Shown: piece after piece, positions 32,397 to 39,685 of the stretch | Layout: each line of letters starts with the position of its first letter | Numbering within the stretch: the first letter of the stretch is position 1 | Assembly: GCA_019359275.1 (NCBI GenBank) | Contig: JAHHHP010000017.1 | Coordinates: 20,094 to 84,093 of the forward strand | Reading direction: 5' to 3' | Length of the DNA: 64,000 nucleotides | Source of the DNA: Myxacorys chilensis ATA2-1-KO14 | Lineage (GTDB): Bacteria; Cyanobacteriota; Cyanobacteriia; Leptolyngbyales; Leptolyngbyaceae | The notes under the pieces: model-generated | Told to the model about the DNA's origin: nothing | The model's input: only the letters and a program-made list of their open reading frames with translations | The model's database searches: none | Program-made: the position numbers and the translations under genes

Positions 32397-32756
32397 ATGA
32401 GCGGCATTGACCGAGATATTACTCTTGACCCTCGACCCAGCCTGATTGATCGTCATTTGCCTAACACCTCTCAAGTCCAGCGACTGCTCCGAAGAGAGGG
32501 TAGAGCGCATGTATTCAACGATCGCGAAACCCTAAAACGAGTTACAGAGGCTATCATTGCAGGCGGAGAGCGAACCGGAATCGAGGATGAAGACGATGAT
32601 TACGAACGTTATGGACTCTACTTTTCCGAGCCAATCGGCTACATAATTAGAGCAGATGGGAGCCAAACTCCGCTTTATTACGGTGAGGTCAAAATTGTGA
32701 AAGCAACAGGTGAGTATCATGCAATCCCCCGCACCAGTCCTCGCAGAACAAGCTAA
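32397..32756 (+). CDS. Small DUF6972-like protein, toxin-like, in a putative gene cassette
   Basis: A 119-residue protein whose C-terminal half (residues 65-119: DDDYERYGLYFSEPIG, GEVKI, YHAIPRTSP) matches a cyanobacterial family I recall as DUF6972. The compact alpha/beta pattern with His, Arg and a final YHxIPRTxP strand recalls nuclease toxins of the barnase/EndoU/colicin E5/RelE fold, but I cannot prove it. A second small gene overlaps its 3' end by 38 bases in another frame, as a toxin and immunity or antitoxin would. The pair is followed by an attC-like site, which fits an integron cassette, where toxin pairs are common. Confidence 0.6.
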   Translation: MSGIDRDITLDPRPSLIDRHLPNTSQVQRLLRREGRAHVFNDRETLKRVTEAIIAGGERTGIEDEDDDYERYGLYFSEPIGYIIRADGSQTPLYYGEVKIVKATGEYHAIPRTSPRRTS

Positions 32757-32976
32757 AACCTGGAAATTCTTAGAACTTTGGGTTGATTCAGTGCTTTTTC
32801 CACCTAAGATTCTCATGCTGGTGGGTGATCAAGATGGCACTTGTCGTATTTTTAATCCTGCCTCTGATTACAAACTCGTAGTCACCCACTCCAACTATGA
32901 AGCTGCCCAAGAATGGCTTCTTGAAGATGAATATGAACGGGTGAAGGGTCAACTCTTAGCTGAAGAAGTTTTCTAG
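32719..32976 (+). CDS. Small acidic protein overlapping the DUF6972-like gene (possible immunity partner)
   Basis: An 85-residue acidic protein starting MQSPAPVLAEQAK. The ATG at 32719 is inside the previous gene and 38 bases before its stop, so the two are translationally coupled. A start at 32710 would add three residues. The chain has an alpha-beta-alpha flavour (KILMLVGDQDGTCRIFNP, then a strongly acidic helix EAAQEWLLEDEYERVKG). No family is recognised. The acidic character next to a nuclease-like protein suggests an inhibitor; this is inference from layout. The attC-like site starts 10 bases after its stop codon. Confidence 0.6.
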   Translation: MQSPAPVLAEQAKTWKFLELWVDSVLFPPKILMLVGDQDGTCRIFNPASDYKLVVTHSNYEAAQEWLLEDEYERVKGQLLAEEVF

Positions 32977-32986
32977 CAGAAACACC

Positions 32987-33074
32987 GTATAACAATCCCG
33001 TTGCACACCGACCGTACAGAGTTTTTTCATTGAGTTCGAGAGGTTACTAGCGGCGGGTGAACAGGGTCGTTAGC
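32987..33074 (+). repeat. attC-like integron recombination site 1
   Basis: An 88-bp imperfect palindrome. The left arm TAACAATCCCGTTGCACACCG pairs with the right arm CGGGTGAACAGGGTCGTTA with small bulges: TAAC, CCC, TT, CAC, CCG and CCG all find partners. The ends carry the AAC ... GTT core of attC sites. The apical part contains TTGAGTTCGAGAG, shared with a second 88-bp copy at 34053. It directly follows a gene, as attC does in a cassette. Confidence 0.7.
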
Positions 33075-33152
33075 TTGCGAAGTTGTTTGTGAAAGACGCA
33101 AACTCCAAAACAATAAAATGCTAGACTTAGCGCTCCGTTGGAAAAAGTCGCT

Positions 33153-34016
33153 ATGAAGACAACAAATTTGCTGACTCTACCTGACAATCGGCGGTTAGCC
33201 TATGCAGAATATGGCAACCCCAATGGTCATCCATTTCTTTACTTTCATGGTGGTGGAGCTTCTCGATTAGAGCCATTGTTGTTGGGTGATGAAGTTTTTA
33301 GTCGATTGGGGTTACGGGTCATTGCACCAGATCGTCCGGGAATTGGGCAGTCTGACTTTCAACCTAAACGCGGATTTTCTGACTGGGTGAAGGATGTTGA
33401 GGTGCTTGCTGATGGGTTGGGATTGGATAAATTTTCAGTTTTGGGCATTTCGGCAGGAGGTGGCTATGCTGCTGTTTGTGCTGCAAAGATTCCCGAACGA
33501 TTACACACAGTGGTGATTGCATCAGGGGCATGGCAAATGGATACCATCAACAATTTGCCGCAGTTCAATCGTTGGAGTTGGATACTCCTCAAACAATTTC
33601 CTTTATTACATCGAGGGTCGCTGAAAGTTATGCGGCGATCGCTCAACAGTTCTCCAGAAAGGTTGCTTGCTTCGTTCAAACCGCAACTTCCACTATCTGA
33701 CTATGCAGTATTGGAATCACCGGGTCGAATGGAAGTTTATCGTCAAGCAGCGATCGAAGGACTGCGTTCAGGTACGCGAGGAGCGGCTTGGGATATTCAG
33801 CTTTATTTGAGGAAGTGGGATTTTAGTTTGGATGAAATCCAAATGCCATTAACGCTGTTCTATGGTGAAGAAGATAGGAACGTACCGCTCGACCTGGTAA
33901 GGCGAGTCGCTGTGAGTCTACCTCAAACTAAACTGATGATCTTCCCAAACGAAGGACACATTTCGGTGGTGGTCAATCAGATTGAAGCGATCGCCAAAGT
34001 GCTTGTGGGTGAATGA
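33153..34016 (+). CDS. Alpha/beta hydrolase, carried as a putative integron cassette
   Basis: A 287-residue hydrolase. It has the oxyanion motif FHGGGASR (near residue 30), DRPGIGQSD, the nucleophile elbow GISAGGG (Ser near 97), and a late catalytic pair Asp (GEEDRNVP) and His (NEGHISV). I use the ATG at 33153; a TTG five codons upstream is less likely. The substrate is unknown; epoxide hydrolase or esterase-like activity is possible. The gene is flanked on both sides by 88-bp attC-like repeats in the same orientation, so gene plus downstream repeat make one cassette. Confidence 0.85.
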   Translation: MKTTNLLTLPDNRRLAYAEYGNPNGHPFLYFHGGGASRLEPLLLGDEVFSRLGLRVIAPDRPGIGQSDFQPKRGFSDWVKDVEVLADGLGLDKFSVLGISAGGGYAAVCAAKIPERLHTVVIASGAWQMDTINNLPQFNRWSWILLKQFPLLHRGSLKVMRRSLNSSPERLLASFKPQLPLSDYAVLESPGRMEVYRQAAIEGLRSGTRGAAWDIQLYLRKWDFSLDEIQMPLTLFYGEEDRNVPLDLVRRVAVSLPQTKLMIFPNEGHISVVVNQIEAIAKVLVGE

Positions 34017-34052
34017 AAGACCCCATCCAGGTTTGTGTTGACCCAGTAAGCA

Positions 34053-34140
34053 GGCTAACAACGCCCGTGAACCCGTCCGTTTAAAGATTATTAGTTGAGT
34101 TCGAGAGTTCAGTCACGGCGGGTTACGCGCAACGTTACTC
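34053..34140 (+). repeat. attC-like integron recombination site 2
   Basis: A second 88-bp imperfect palindrome: left arm TAACAACGCCCGTGAACCCG pairs with the complement of CGGGTTACGCGCAACGTTA, with unpaired bases as attC sites have. The central block TTGAGTTCGAGAG and the CGGCGGGT segment are shared with the copy at 32987. It lies 36 bases after the hydrolase stop codon. Confidence 0.7.
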
Positions 34141-34215
34141 ATCAGACCCGAAAGCCGAAGTTAAGTTTTAGATGAGATCGCCCTATGAATAGCGATCGTC
34201 TTCATCACGCCTTGA

Positions 34216-36114
34216 CTAAGCTTGCTTTGCAGATTTCGCTTTTCGTGCTTTTGGTTTGGCTTCATTTGTCTTAGTCGTCTTCACCTTCGAGCTGTTACCG
34301 TTAGTGCTGTTGACATTCGTAGAGTCAGTTTGGCGCAGAGTAGCGGCTTGCGCGAGTAGCGATTCTGCAAAGGCATAGGCAGCCGCTTCTGTTGTGGCAT
34401 TTTCGCTAGAGCCGACTTGTCCACTTGCGAGTTGAGCAAGTTCCTGCCGTCGCTGGTCACTATCTAGAGGATTGACTCGCACCACCGTCCGCAAATCAGC
34501 GTCTTTAGCAGGTTTAGCACCATTCCCATTTGTGGCTTTCCCGTTTTTGCCGTTGACCGAATCGATCACTTGTTTATCGACATGGAAGTGATGATCTGCC
34601 ATTGCAGCGACGATTGGCTGGTGAGTGACGCACAACACCTGATGATGACGACCCAACTGATACAGTTTTTCTGCGATCGCTTGTGCCACTCGCCCCGACA
34701 CGCCCACGTCAATCTCGTCAAACACCAGAGTTTCTGCCGAATCAACTTGCGAAAAACAGGCTTGCAGTGCTAGCAAAAATCGGCTCATTTCTCCGCCTGA
34801 GGCAATTTCGGTGAGGGGCTGCAAGGGTTCTCCAGGATTGGGGCTGAAGAGATAGGTGATGCGATCGCTCCCCGCCGCTGTCGGTGTGATCGCACTAATA
34901 CCGACCTTGAACTGCACTTTTTCCATCGCCAACGGTTTTAGTTCGGCAACGAGACGAGATTCAAGATCATTCGCTGTGGCTTGCCGAAGACCTGTAAGTT
35001 TATCGCAGGCTTGCGTCAGGGCTTTCTGACGTTCCTTAGCCGTCTGTTCTAATTCTTCGAGCGATTGTCCGGCTCCGGTCAGTTCTTCAAGTTCCGTTTG
35101 CAAGGAGTGTTGCAGCGCGATCGCATCTGCCAATGTAGGCCCGTATTTACGGCAAATTTGTTTCAGTTCAACAATTCGTTCTTCTACTTCCTGAAGCCGT
35201 TGCGGATCGGTTTCTAAACTATCGCCGTAAGCGTTAATTTGCTGTCCGGCTTCTTCGATTTGCGCTAGGGCAGACAGCACCATGTCTAAAATCGGCTGCA
35301 CTTGGTCGTCAAACCGCACCATATCCGTTAACAAGTTTTCAGCTTTACCAAGCAGATCAGCGCAGGCTTCGCCGCCTTCATTTTCGTTCTCATAGATCGC
35401 TTGATAGACCTGAAAGCTTTGCTGCTGCAACTCGACGCTGTGACCGAGGCGTTTGCGTTCTTGCTCTAACTGCTCAAGCTCATCGGGTTCGGTCAAGTTT
35501 GCGCCGTTAAGATCCTGCAATTGATACTGAAATAGATCGAGCTGTTGCAGACGTTGCTGTTCCGACTGGCGACGTTTTTCGAGCGCTTGAGACGCTTGCT
35601 GATAGGTTGAGAAGGCTTTGCTTACGACTTCGCGCTGCCTTAAAAGAGCAGATCCTCCAAAGCTGTCGAGCCAGTCGCGCTGTAAGCTGGGCTGCCCAAG
35701 CTGAACGGTTTGACCTTGAGCGGTAATTTCGACCAAGCGATCGCGCAGAGCCTCCATCTGCTGCTTGTTGACTAAGACGCCATTGATCCGCGATCGATTG
35801 CGTTGCCCGCTTTGGTTGGCCACAATCTCGCGCGTACAGACAGCGGTTGCGTCATCAATTAATTCAATTTCTTCGGCGGCAAACCACTCTTTCAGCGCCA
35901 AATTTGCCTGAAATGTCGCTTCGATCAGCGCTCGTTCTTCTCCGGTACGAATCGACCGACCGGAAATTTTGCCCCCCAACGCCGCATCGATCGCATCCAA
36001 AATAATGGATTTACCCGCGCCTGTCTCTCCCGTAAGAACGTGAAGTCCTGACCCAAAATCTAGTTCTAGATGGTCAATTAGAGCAAAATTTTCGATCCGT
36101 AAGGACAGCAACAT
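34216..36114 (-). CDS. recN: DNA repair protein RecN
   Basis: SMC-like ATPase of double-strand break repair. The 632-residue protein starts MLLSLRIENFALIDHLEL with Walker A GETGAGKS at residues 29-36, has two long coiled-coil arms, and a C-terminal ATPase half with the signature LASGGEMSRFLLAL, Walker B TLVFDEIDVGVSG and VLCVTHQPIVAAMADHHF. Typical RecN is about 560-590 residues; the extra length is a Gly/Asn/Lys insert (about 515-530) and a Lys/Thr/Asn-rich tail (about 600-632). Both are low complexity, as often in cyanobacterial homologues. It is a single gene. Confidence 0.95.
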   Translation of the reverse strand: MLLSLRIENFALIDHLELDFGSGLHVLTGETGAGKSIILDAIDAALGGKISGRSIRTGEERALIEATFQANLALKEWFAAEEIELIDDATAVCTREIVANQSGQRNRSRINGVLVNKQQMEALRDRLVEITAQGQTVQLGQPSLQRDWLDSFGGSALLRQREVVSKAFSTYQQASQALEKRRQSEQQRLQQLDLFQYQLQDLNGANLTEPDELEQLEQERKRLGHSVELQQQSFQVYQAIYENENEGGEACADLLGKAENLLTDMVRFDDQVQPILDMVLSALAQIEEAGQQINAYGDSLETDPQRLQEVEERIVELKQICRKYGPTLADAIALQHSLQTELEELTGAGQSLEELEQTAKERQKALTQACDKLTGLRQATANDLESRLVAELKPLAMEKVQFKVGISAITPTAAGSDRITYLFSPNPGEPLQPLTEIASGGEMSRFLLALQACFSQVDSAETLVFDEIDVGVSGRVAQAIAEKLYQLGRHHQVLCVTHQPIVAAMADHHFHVDKQVIDSVNGKNGKATNGNGAKPAKDADLRTVVRVNPLDSDQRRQELAQLASGQVGSSENATTEAAAYAFAESLLAQAATLRQTDSTNVNSTNGNSSKVKTTKTNEAKPKARKAKSAKQA

Positions 36115-36552
36115 GGGCGTTTATACAAGTTGGCGAAGACGCTGATTTATCAATCTTAGATTCATCGATCCTACTTCGCTAGCGACTGGTTTGACGGGTC
36201 GATTTTTGAGGGAAAGGAAAAGTCAAATTACAGAGTCTATATCAATGGTAACGATCGCTGAATTTATCACAACCACTTTTTCGTCTTACTGATAGTAAGT
36301 ATGTTCTTTTTAATCGTCAAGTGTGTTTCAAAGTTTGTGTCTCAAAGTTAAGGTCGAAAGTTAAGGTCGGCTCTCATGTTCTCTTGCTTTGTTCCTCAAT
36401 TCTCTCTTCGTTGGGATTCCTCTGCTCGAATCGTTCGGTAATCTGGCGATAGTGCTACACCTCAAGTTCAGGCAAAAAATGATTCACTAGGAATTAGTAG
36501 AAGCTTCGGGGCTTGTTGTTACAATAGTTTACATGCCGTCTCCGGTTCCCCT
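36115..36552. other. Divergent intergenic region recN / ABC1 kinase
   Basis: About 440 bases with promoters for two divergent genes. Nothing else is evident; no RNA gene or repeat found. Confidence 0.45.
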
Positions 36553-38610
36553 ATGAACGTTACCAATTCTAAGCCTGCCTCCCCTATTGCATCGGTTGAT
36601 TTGCAAGAAGATCACTCCTCTGTAACGGGTTACCCCGATCGTGATCCTATAGTTGCAGAGCCGCAGTTCTTTATTCGCACCGATAAAGACGGCATGATTA
36701 CGTCAGAACTGTCGCTTGTGCCTAAAAAGGAAGATTTGGCGGGAGTTTACGATCCAGCGCTGATTGCAGCGTACTACAGAACCCGTCAGTGGCAGGCGTG
36801 GAGACGTTCACTTGGTATTTTTCTGCCGTTTCTCTGGTTTGCGGCGCGGCTATGGTGGGATCGGATTACGGGCATCAGTTTTAGAAAAGAAGCGCGTCAA
36901 GCGGTTCATCTGCGCGTCATGCTGACAACTTTAGGACCTGCCTTTATTAAAATTGGACAGGCTTTATCTACCCGCCCTGACTTAGTTCCGCCTGCCTATC
37001 TCGAAGAACTTACGAAGCTTCAAGATCAGCTACCGCCGTTTCCAAACGAAATTGCGTTTCAGTTCATTGAAGAAGAGTTAGGCGATCGCCCCCAAAATAT
37101 CTATGCAGAATTGAGCGCTGATCCGATCGCGGCTGCCTCGCTCGGTCAGGTTTACAAAGGGAGGCTGAAAACGGGAGAACAAGTTGCGGTGAAGGTGCAA
37201 CGTCCGGGCTTGGCTCAGAATATTGCGCTGGACATGTATATCTTGCGGCGGATTGCAGCTTGGGCAATGACGAACATTAAGCGGGTGCGGAGTAACTTAG
37301 TTGCGATCGCAGATGAACTCGCAGCTCGCATCTTTGAAGAGATGGACTACACCCAGGAAGGACACAACGCAGAGCGGTTTGCCGAACTCTACGGGCATCT
37401 TCCTGATATCTATGTGCCTCGGATTTACTGGCGCTACACGGGTCGTCGGGTTCTGACGATGGAATGGATCAACGGCACAAAGCTAACTCAGCTAGACGCC
37501 ATTGAAGAGCAGGGCATTGATGCGACTCATCTAATTGAGGTGGGAGTGCAATGTTCGCTGCGTCAGTTGTTAGAACACGGGTTCTTTCACGCCGATCCGC
37601 ATCCGGGCAACTTACTCGCGATGCCAGATGGCAAGTTGGCTTACTTAGATTTTGGCATGATGAGCGAGGTGAAGCCTTATCAGCGCTATGGATTGATTGA
37701 AGCGATCGTGCATTTAGTGAACCGCGATTTTGACGGATTAGGACGCGATTACGTCAATTTAGAATTCCTCTCGCCTGATACCGATCTCACGCCGATTATT
37801 CCCGCGTTTGCAGAAGTGTTTAACGAAGCGTTGGGTGCAAGCGTTGCCGAGATCAACATCAAAAGCATTACCGATAAACTGTCGGCTCTGATGTATGAGT
37901 ATCCGTTCCAAGTGCCTGCTTACTATGCGCTGATCATACGATCGCTCGTTACGCTAGAAGGAATCGCGATTCATGTTGATCCCGACTTTAAAGTTTTGAG
38001 CAAGGCGTACCCTTATGTAGCGAAACGGTTGCTCACCGATCCGGCTCCTCAACTTCGAGAATCGTTAAAGGACTTGTTGTTTAAGGATGGAAGCTTCCGT
38101 TGGAATCGACTTGAAAACTTGTTGCGAAACGCTCGAAGCAACGCAGATTATGATCTCGATCAAGTCATCGATCAAGCAACAGACTTTTTGTTCTCCGATC
38201 GCGGTGAGTTTATTCGCGTTAATCTGGTCAACGAAGTAATCAAAAGCCTAGATGCGCTAGGACAATCGGCGTGGCGCAATCTTAACTACGGCTTGCGAGA
38301 GCGAGTTGGTTTGGCGGTTGAGCGTCCTGCGATTTCCCCCGAAAATCAGCAAACTCTAGAGCAGGTCAAACGCATTTGGAAGATTTTGCAAGAAACACCA
38401 GGCTTTGATCAAAACAAAGTGCTCGCTTTAATTCCTCGAATTTTGGCGAAACCGGAAACTCAAGAAGTTGGCAAACAGATTGTTGGCGGGCTGGCTCAGC
38501 GGTTGACGGCTCGGCTGCTTCGAGAGGTGCTAGTGACGGATCAGGCAAAACCACCTGCACCGATTGTTTACGAACCCCGCTCTACTGGGCTGTTGGCTGC
38601 GTCTAAATAA
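36553..38610 (+). CDS. ABC1/UbiB-family atypical kinase
   Basis: A 685-residue protein of the ABC1 (AarF/UbiB/COQ8) family. The KxGQ-like motif FIKIGQALSTRPDLVP (residues ~135-150), the Ala-rich loop AAASLGQVY, the lysine in VAVKVQRPG, the catalytic HADPHPGNLLA and the metal DFG-like LDFGMM are all intact. C-terminal amphipathic helices may contact membranes. In bacteria the family supports quinone biosynthesis; in cyanobacteria and plastids members affect prenyl-lipid (plastoquinone, tocopherol) metabolism. Several paralogues are normal per genome, so the exact substrate is open. Confidence 0.92.
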   Translation: MNVTNSKPASPIASVDLQEDHSSVTGYPDRDPIVAEPQFFIRTDKDGMITSELSLVPKKEDLAGVYDPALIAAYYRTRQWQAWRRSLGIFLPFLWFAARLWWDRITGISFRKEARQAVHLRVMLTTLGPAFIKIGQALSTRPDLVPPAYLEELTKLQDQLPPFPNEIAFQFIEEELGDRPQNIYAELSADPIAAASLGQVYKGRLKTGEQVAVKVQRPGLAQNIALDMYILRRIAAWAMTNIKRVRSNLVAIADELAARIFEEMDYTQEGHNAERFAELYGHLPDIYVPRIYWRYTGRRVLTMEWINGTKLTQLDAIEEQGIDATHLIEVGVQCSLRQLLEHGFFHADPHPGNLLAMPDGKLAYLDFGMMSEVKPYQRYGLIEAIVHLVNRDFDGLGRDYVNLEFLSPDTDLTPIIPAFAEVFNEALGASVAEINIKSITDKLSALMYEYPFQVPAYYALIIRSLVTLEGIAIHVDPDFKVLSKAYPYVAKRLLTDPAPQLRESLKDLLFKDGSFRWNRLENLLRNARSNADYDLDQVIDQATDFLFSDRGEFIRVNLVNEVIKSLDALGQSAWRNLNYGLRERVGLAVERPAISPENQQTLEQVKRIWKILQETPGFDQNKVLALIPRILAKPETQEVGKQIVGGLAQRLTARLLREVLVTDQAKPPAPIVYEPRSTGLLAASK

Positions 38611-38632
38611 GAAGCTCATAATTCTTGTGATT

Positions 38633-38670
38633 AGCCTAACTTTTGAATTCAACGATTCAAAAGTTAGGCT
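38633..38670 (+). terminator. Perfect 16-bp stem-loop after the ABC1 gene
   Basis: AGCCTAACTTTTGAAT (38633-38648) pairs fully with 38655-38670 around a 6-base loop. There is no U run, so it may protect the mRNA end or act as a factor-aided terminator. Confidence 0.65.
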
Positions 38671-38754
38671 TCACGCTGAGAATTGCTAGTTTTCTGGCCG
38701 ATTTTTGAAAAGCGAAGGAAAATAGAGATTGGAACTACTTTTTGTTGAAAGCAC

Positions 38755-39483
38755 ATGAGTAATAGCAGTAACTTTCGTGAAGCATTTCGGAGTGCTAAAG
38801 GACAAGCGATCGTTGGTCCTAATGTGATCGCTAATGCCCTTCCTTGGTTGGGGGGTGGGCTAATTCTCACCGCAGCCGGGGCTTATGGCGGATTGAAAGT
38901 CATCGAAAACAATCCCCAGATTTTCTTCCCCACATTTATTGGGGCAGTGATCGTCGAACTAATTCTATTCTTCGTCGCGTCGAGTGTTGCTCAGAAAGGG
39001 AACAACAGTGTTGCTCTTCCTCTACTGGCAACCTACAGTTTGCTGTCGGGTTATACCTTGAGTGGATTAGTTTCTCTTGCGTTGCGAACCGAAGGGGTTG
39101 GCATAGCTGGAGTTGGGTTTGCGGCGTTAGGGTGTGGCATTACCTTCATCGCGGCTCGTCCAATCGGCTCTAATCTTTCCGAAGCAGATGGCTTTGCTTT
39201 GACCAGAACCATACAACTCGGCATCATCGCTCTATTTGTGGTGATATTGGGTCAGTTTCTGTTGTCGCTGTTTGGCGTCTACGCGCCCTCCTTTTTAGAG
39301 GTTGCCATCTCTGCGATCGGGGTTTTGCTATTTGTTGGCGCGGCGGTGGTCGATTTCTTTATTTTGCCGCGCACCTATCGTGATGAACAATATCTTCCGG
39401 CAGCGTTGTCGATGTATTTAACGTACATCAATCTGTTCGTGTTTATCCTGCGGTTGCTGATTGCGATTAACGGTCGCGATTAA
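38755..39483 (+). CDS. Bax inhibitor-1-like (BI-1/YccA family) membrane protein
   Basis: A 242-residue protein with seven hydrophobic helices after a short polar N-terminus, the usual topology of TMBIM/YccA proteins. Diagnostic parts are the helix-rich core with LPLLATYSLLSGYTLSGLVSL and the end FFILPRTYRDEQYLP ... YLTYINLFVFILRLL, where an Asp-rich pair near the last two helices gives pH-dependent ion leak in structural homologues. In E. coli YccA inhibits FtsH; the role here is unknown. A terminator follows. Confidence 0.85.
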   Translation: MSNSSNFREAFRSAKGQAIVGPNVIANALPWLGGGLILTAAGAYGGLKVIENNPQIFFPTFIGAVIVELILFFVASSVAQKGNNSVALPLLATYSLLSGYTLSGLVSLALRTEGVGIAGVGFAALGCGITFIAARPIGSNLSEADGFALTRTIQLGIIALFVVILGQFLLSLFGVYAPSFLEVAISAIGVLLFVGAAVVDFFILPRTYRDEQYLPAALSMYLTYINLFVFILRLLIAINGRD

Positions 39484-39510
39484 TTCGGTTGGTCAGTTTG
39501 TTTATAGTAG

Positions 39511-39541
39511 TAGAGACGTAAATATTGCGTCTCTATTTTTT
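39511..39541 (+). terminator. Intrinsic terminator after the BI-1-like gene
   Basis: An 8-bp stem (TAGAGACG at 39511-39518 with CGTCTCTA at 39528-39535) and six T. Confidence 0.85.
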
Positions 39542-39685
39542 TGGCTTGTATATTGCCTCTGTAAGATCGAATGTTGATGTAATTTTGATCACTAGCGCGA
39601 AGCGCAAAGCACAACTCCGCAGCAACCGCAATGGGGTTCTGCGACCAACGGATTTGCTAATCGCACCCCCAACCGGAGCCGTATT

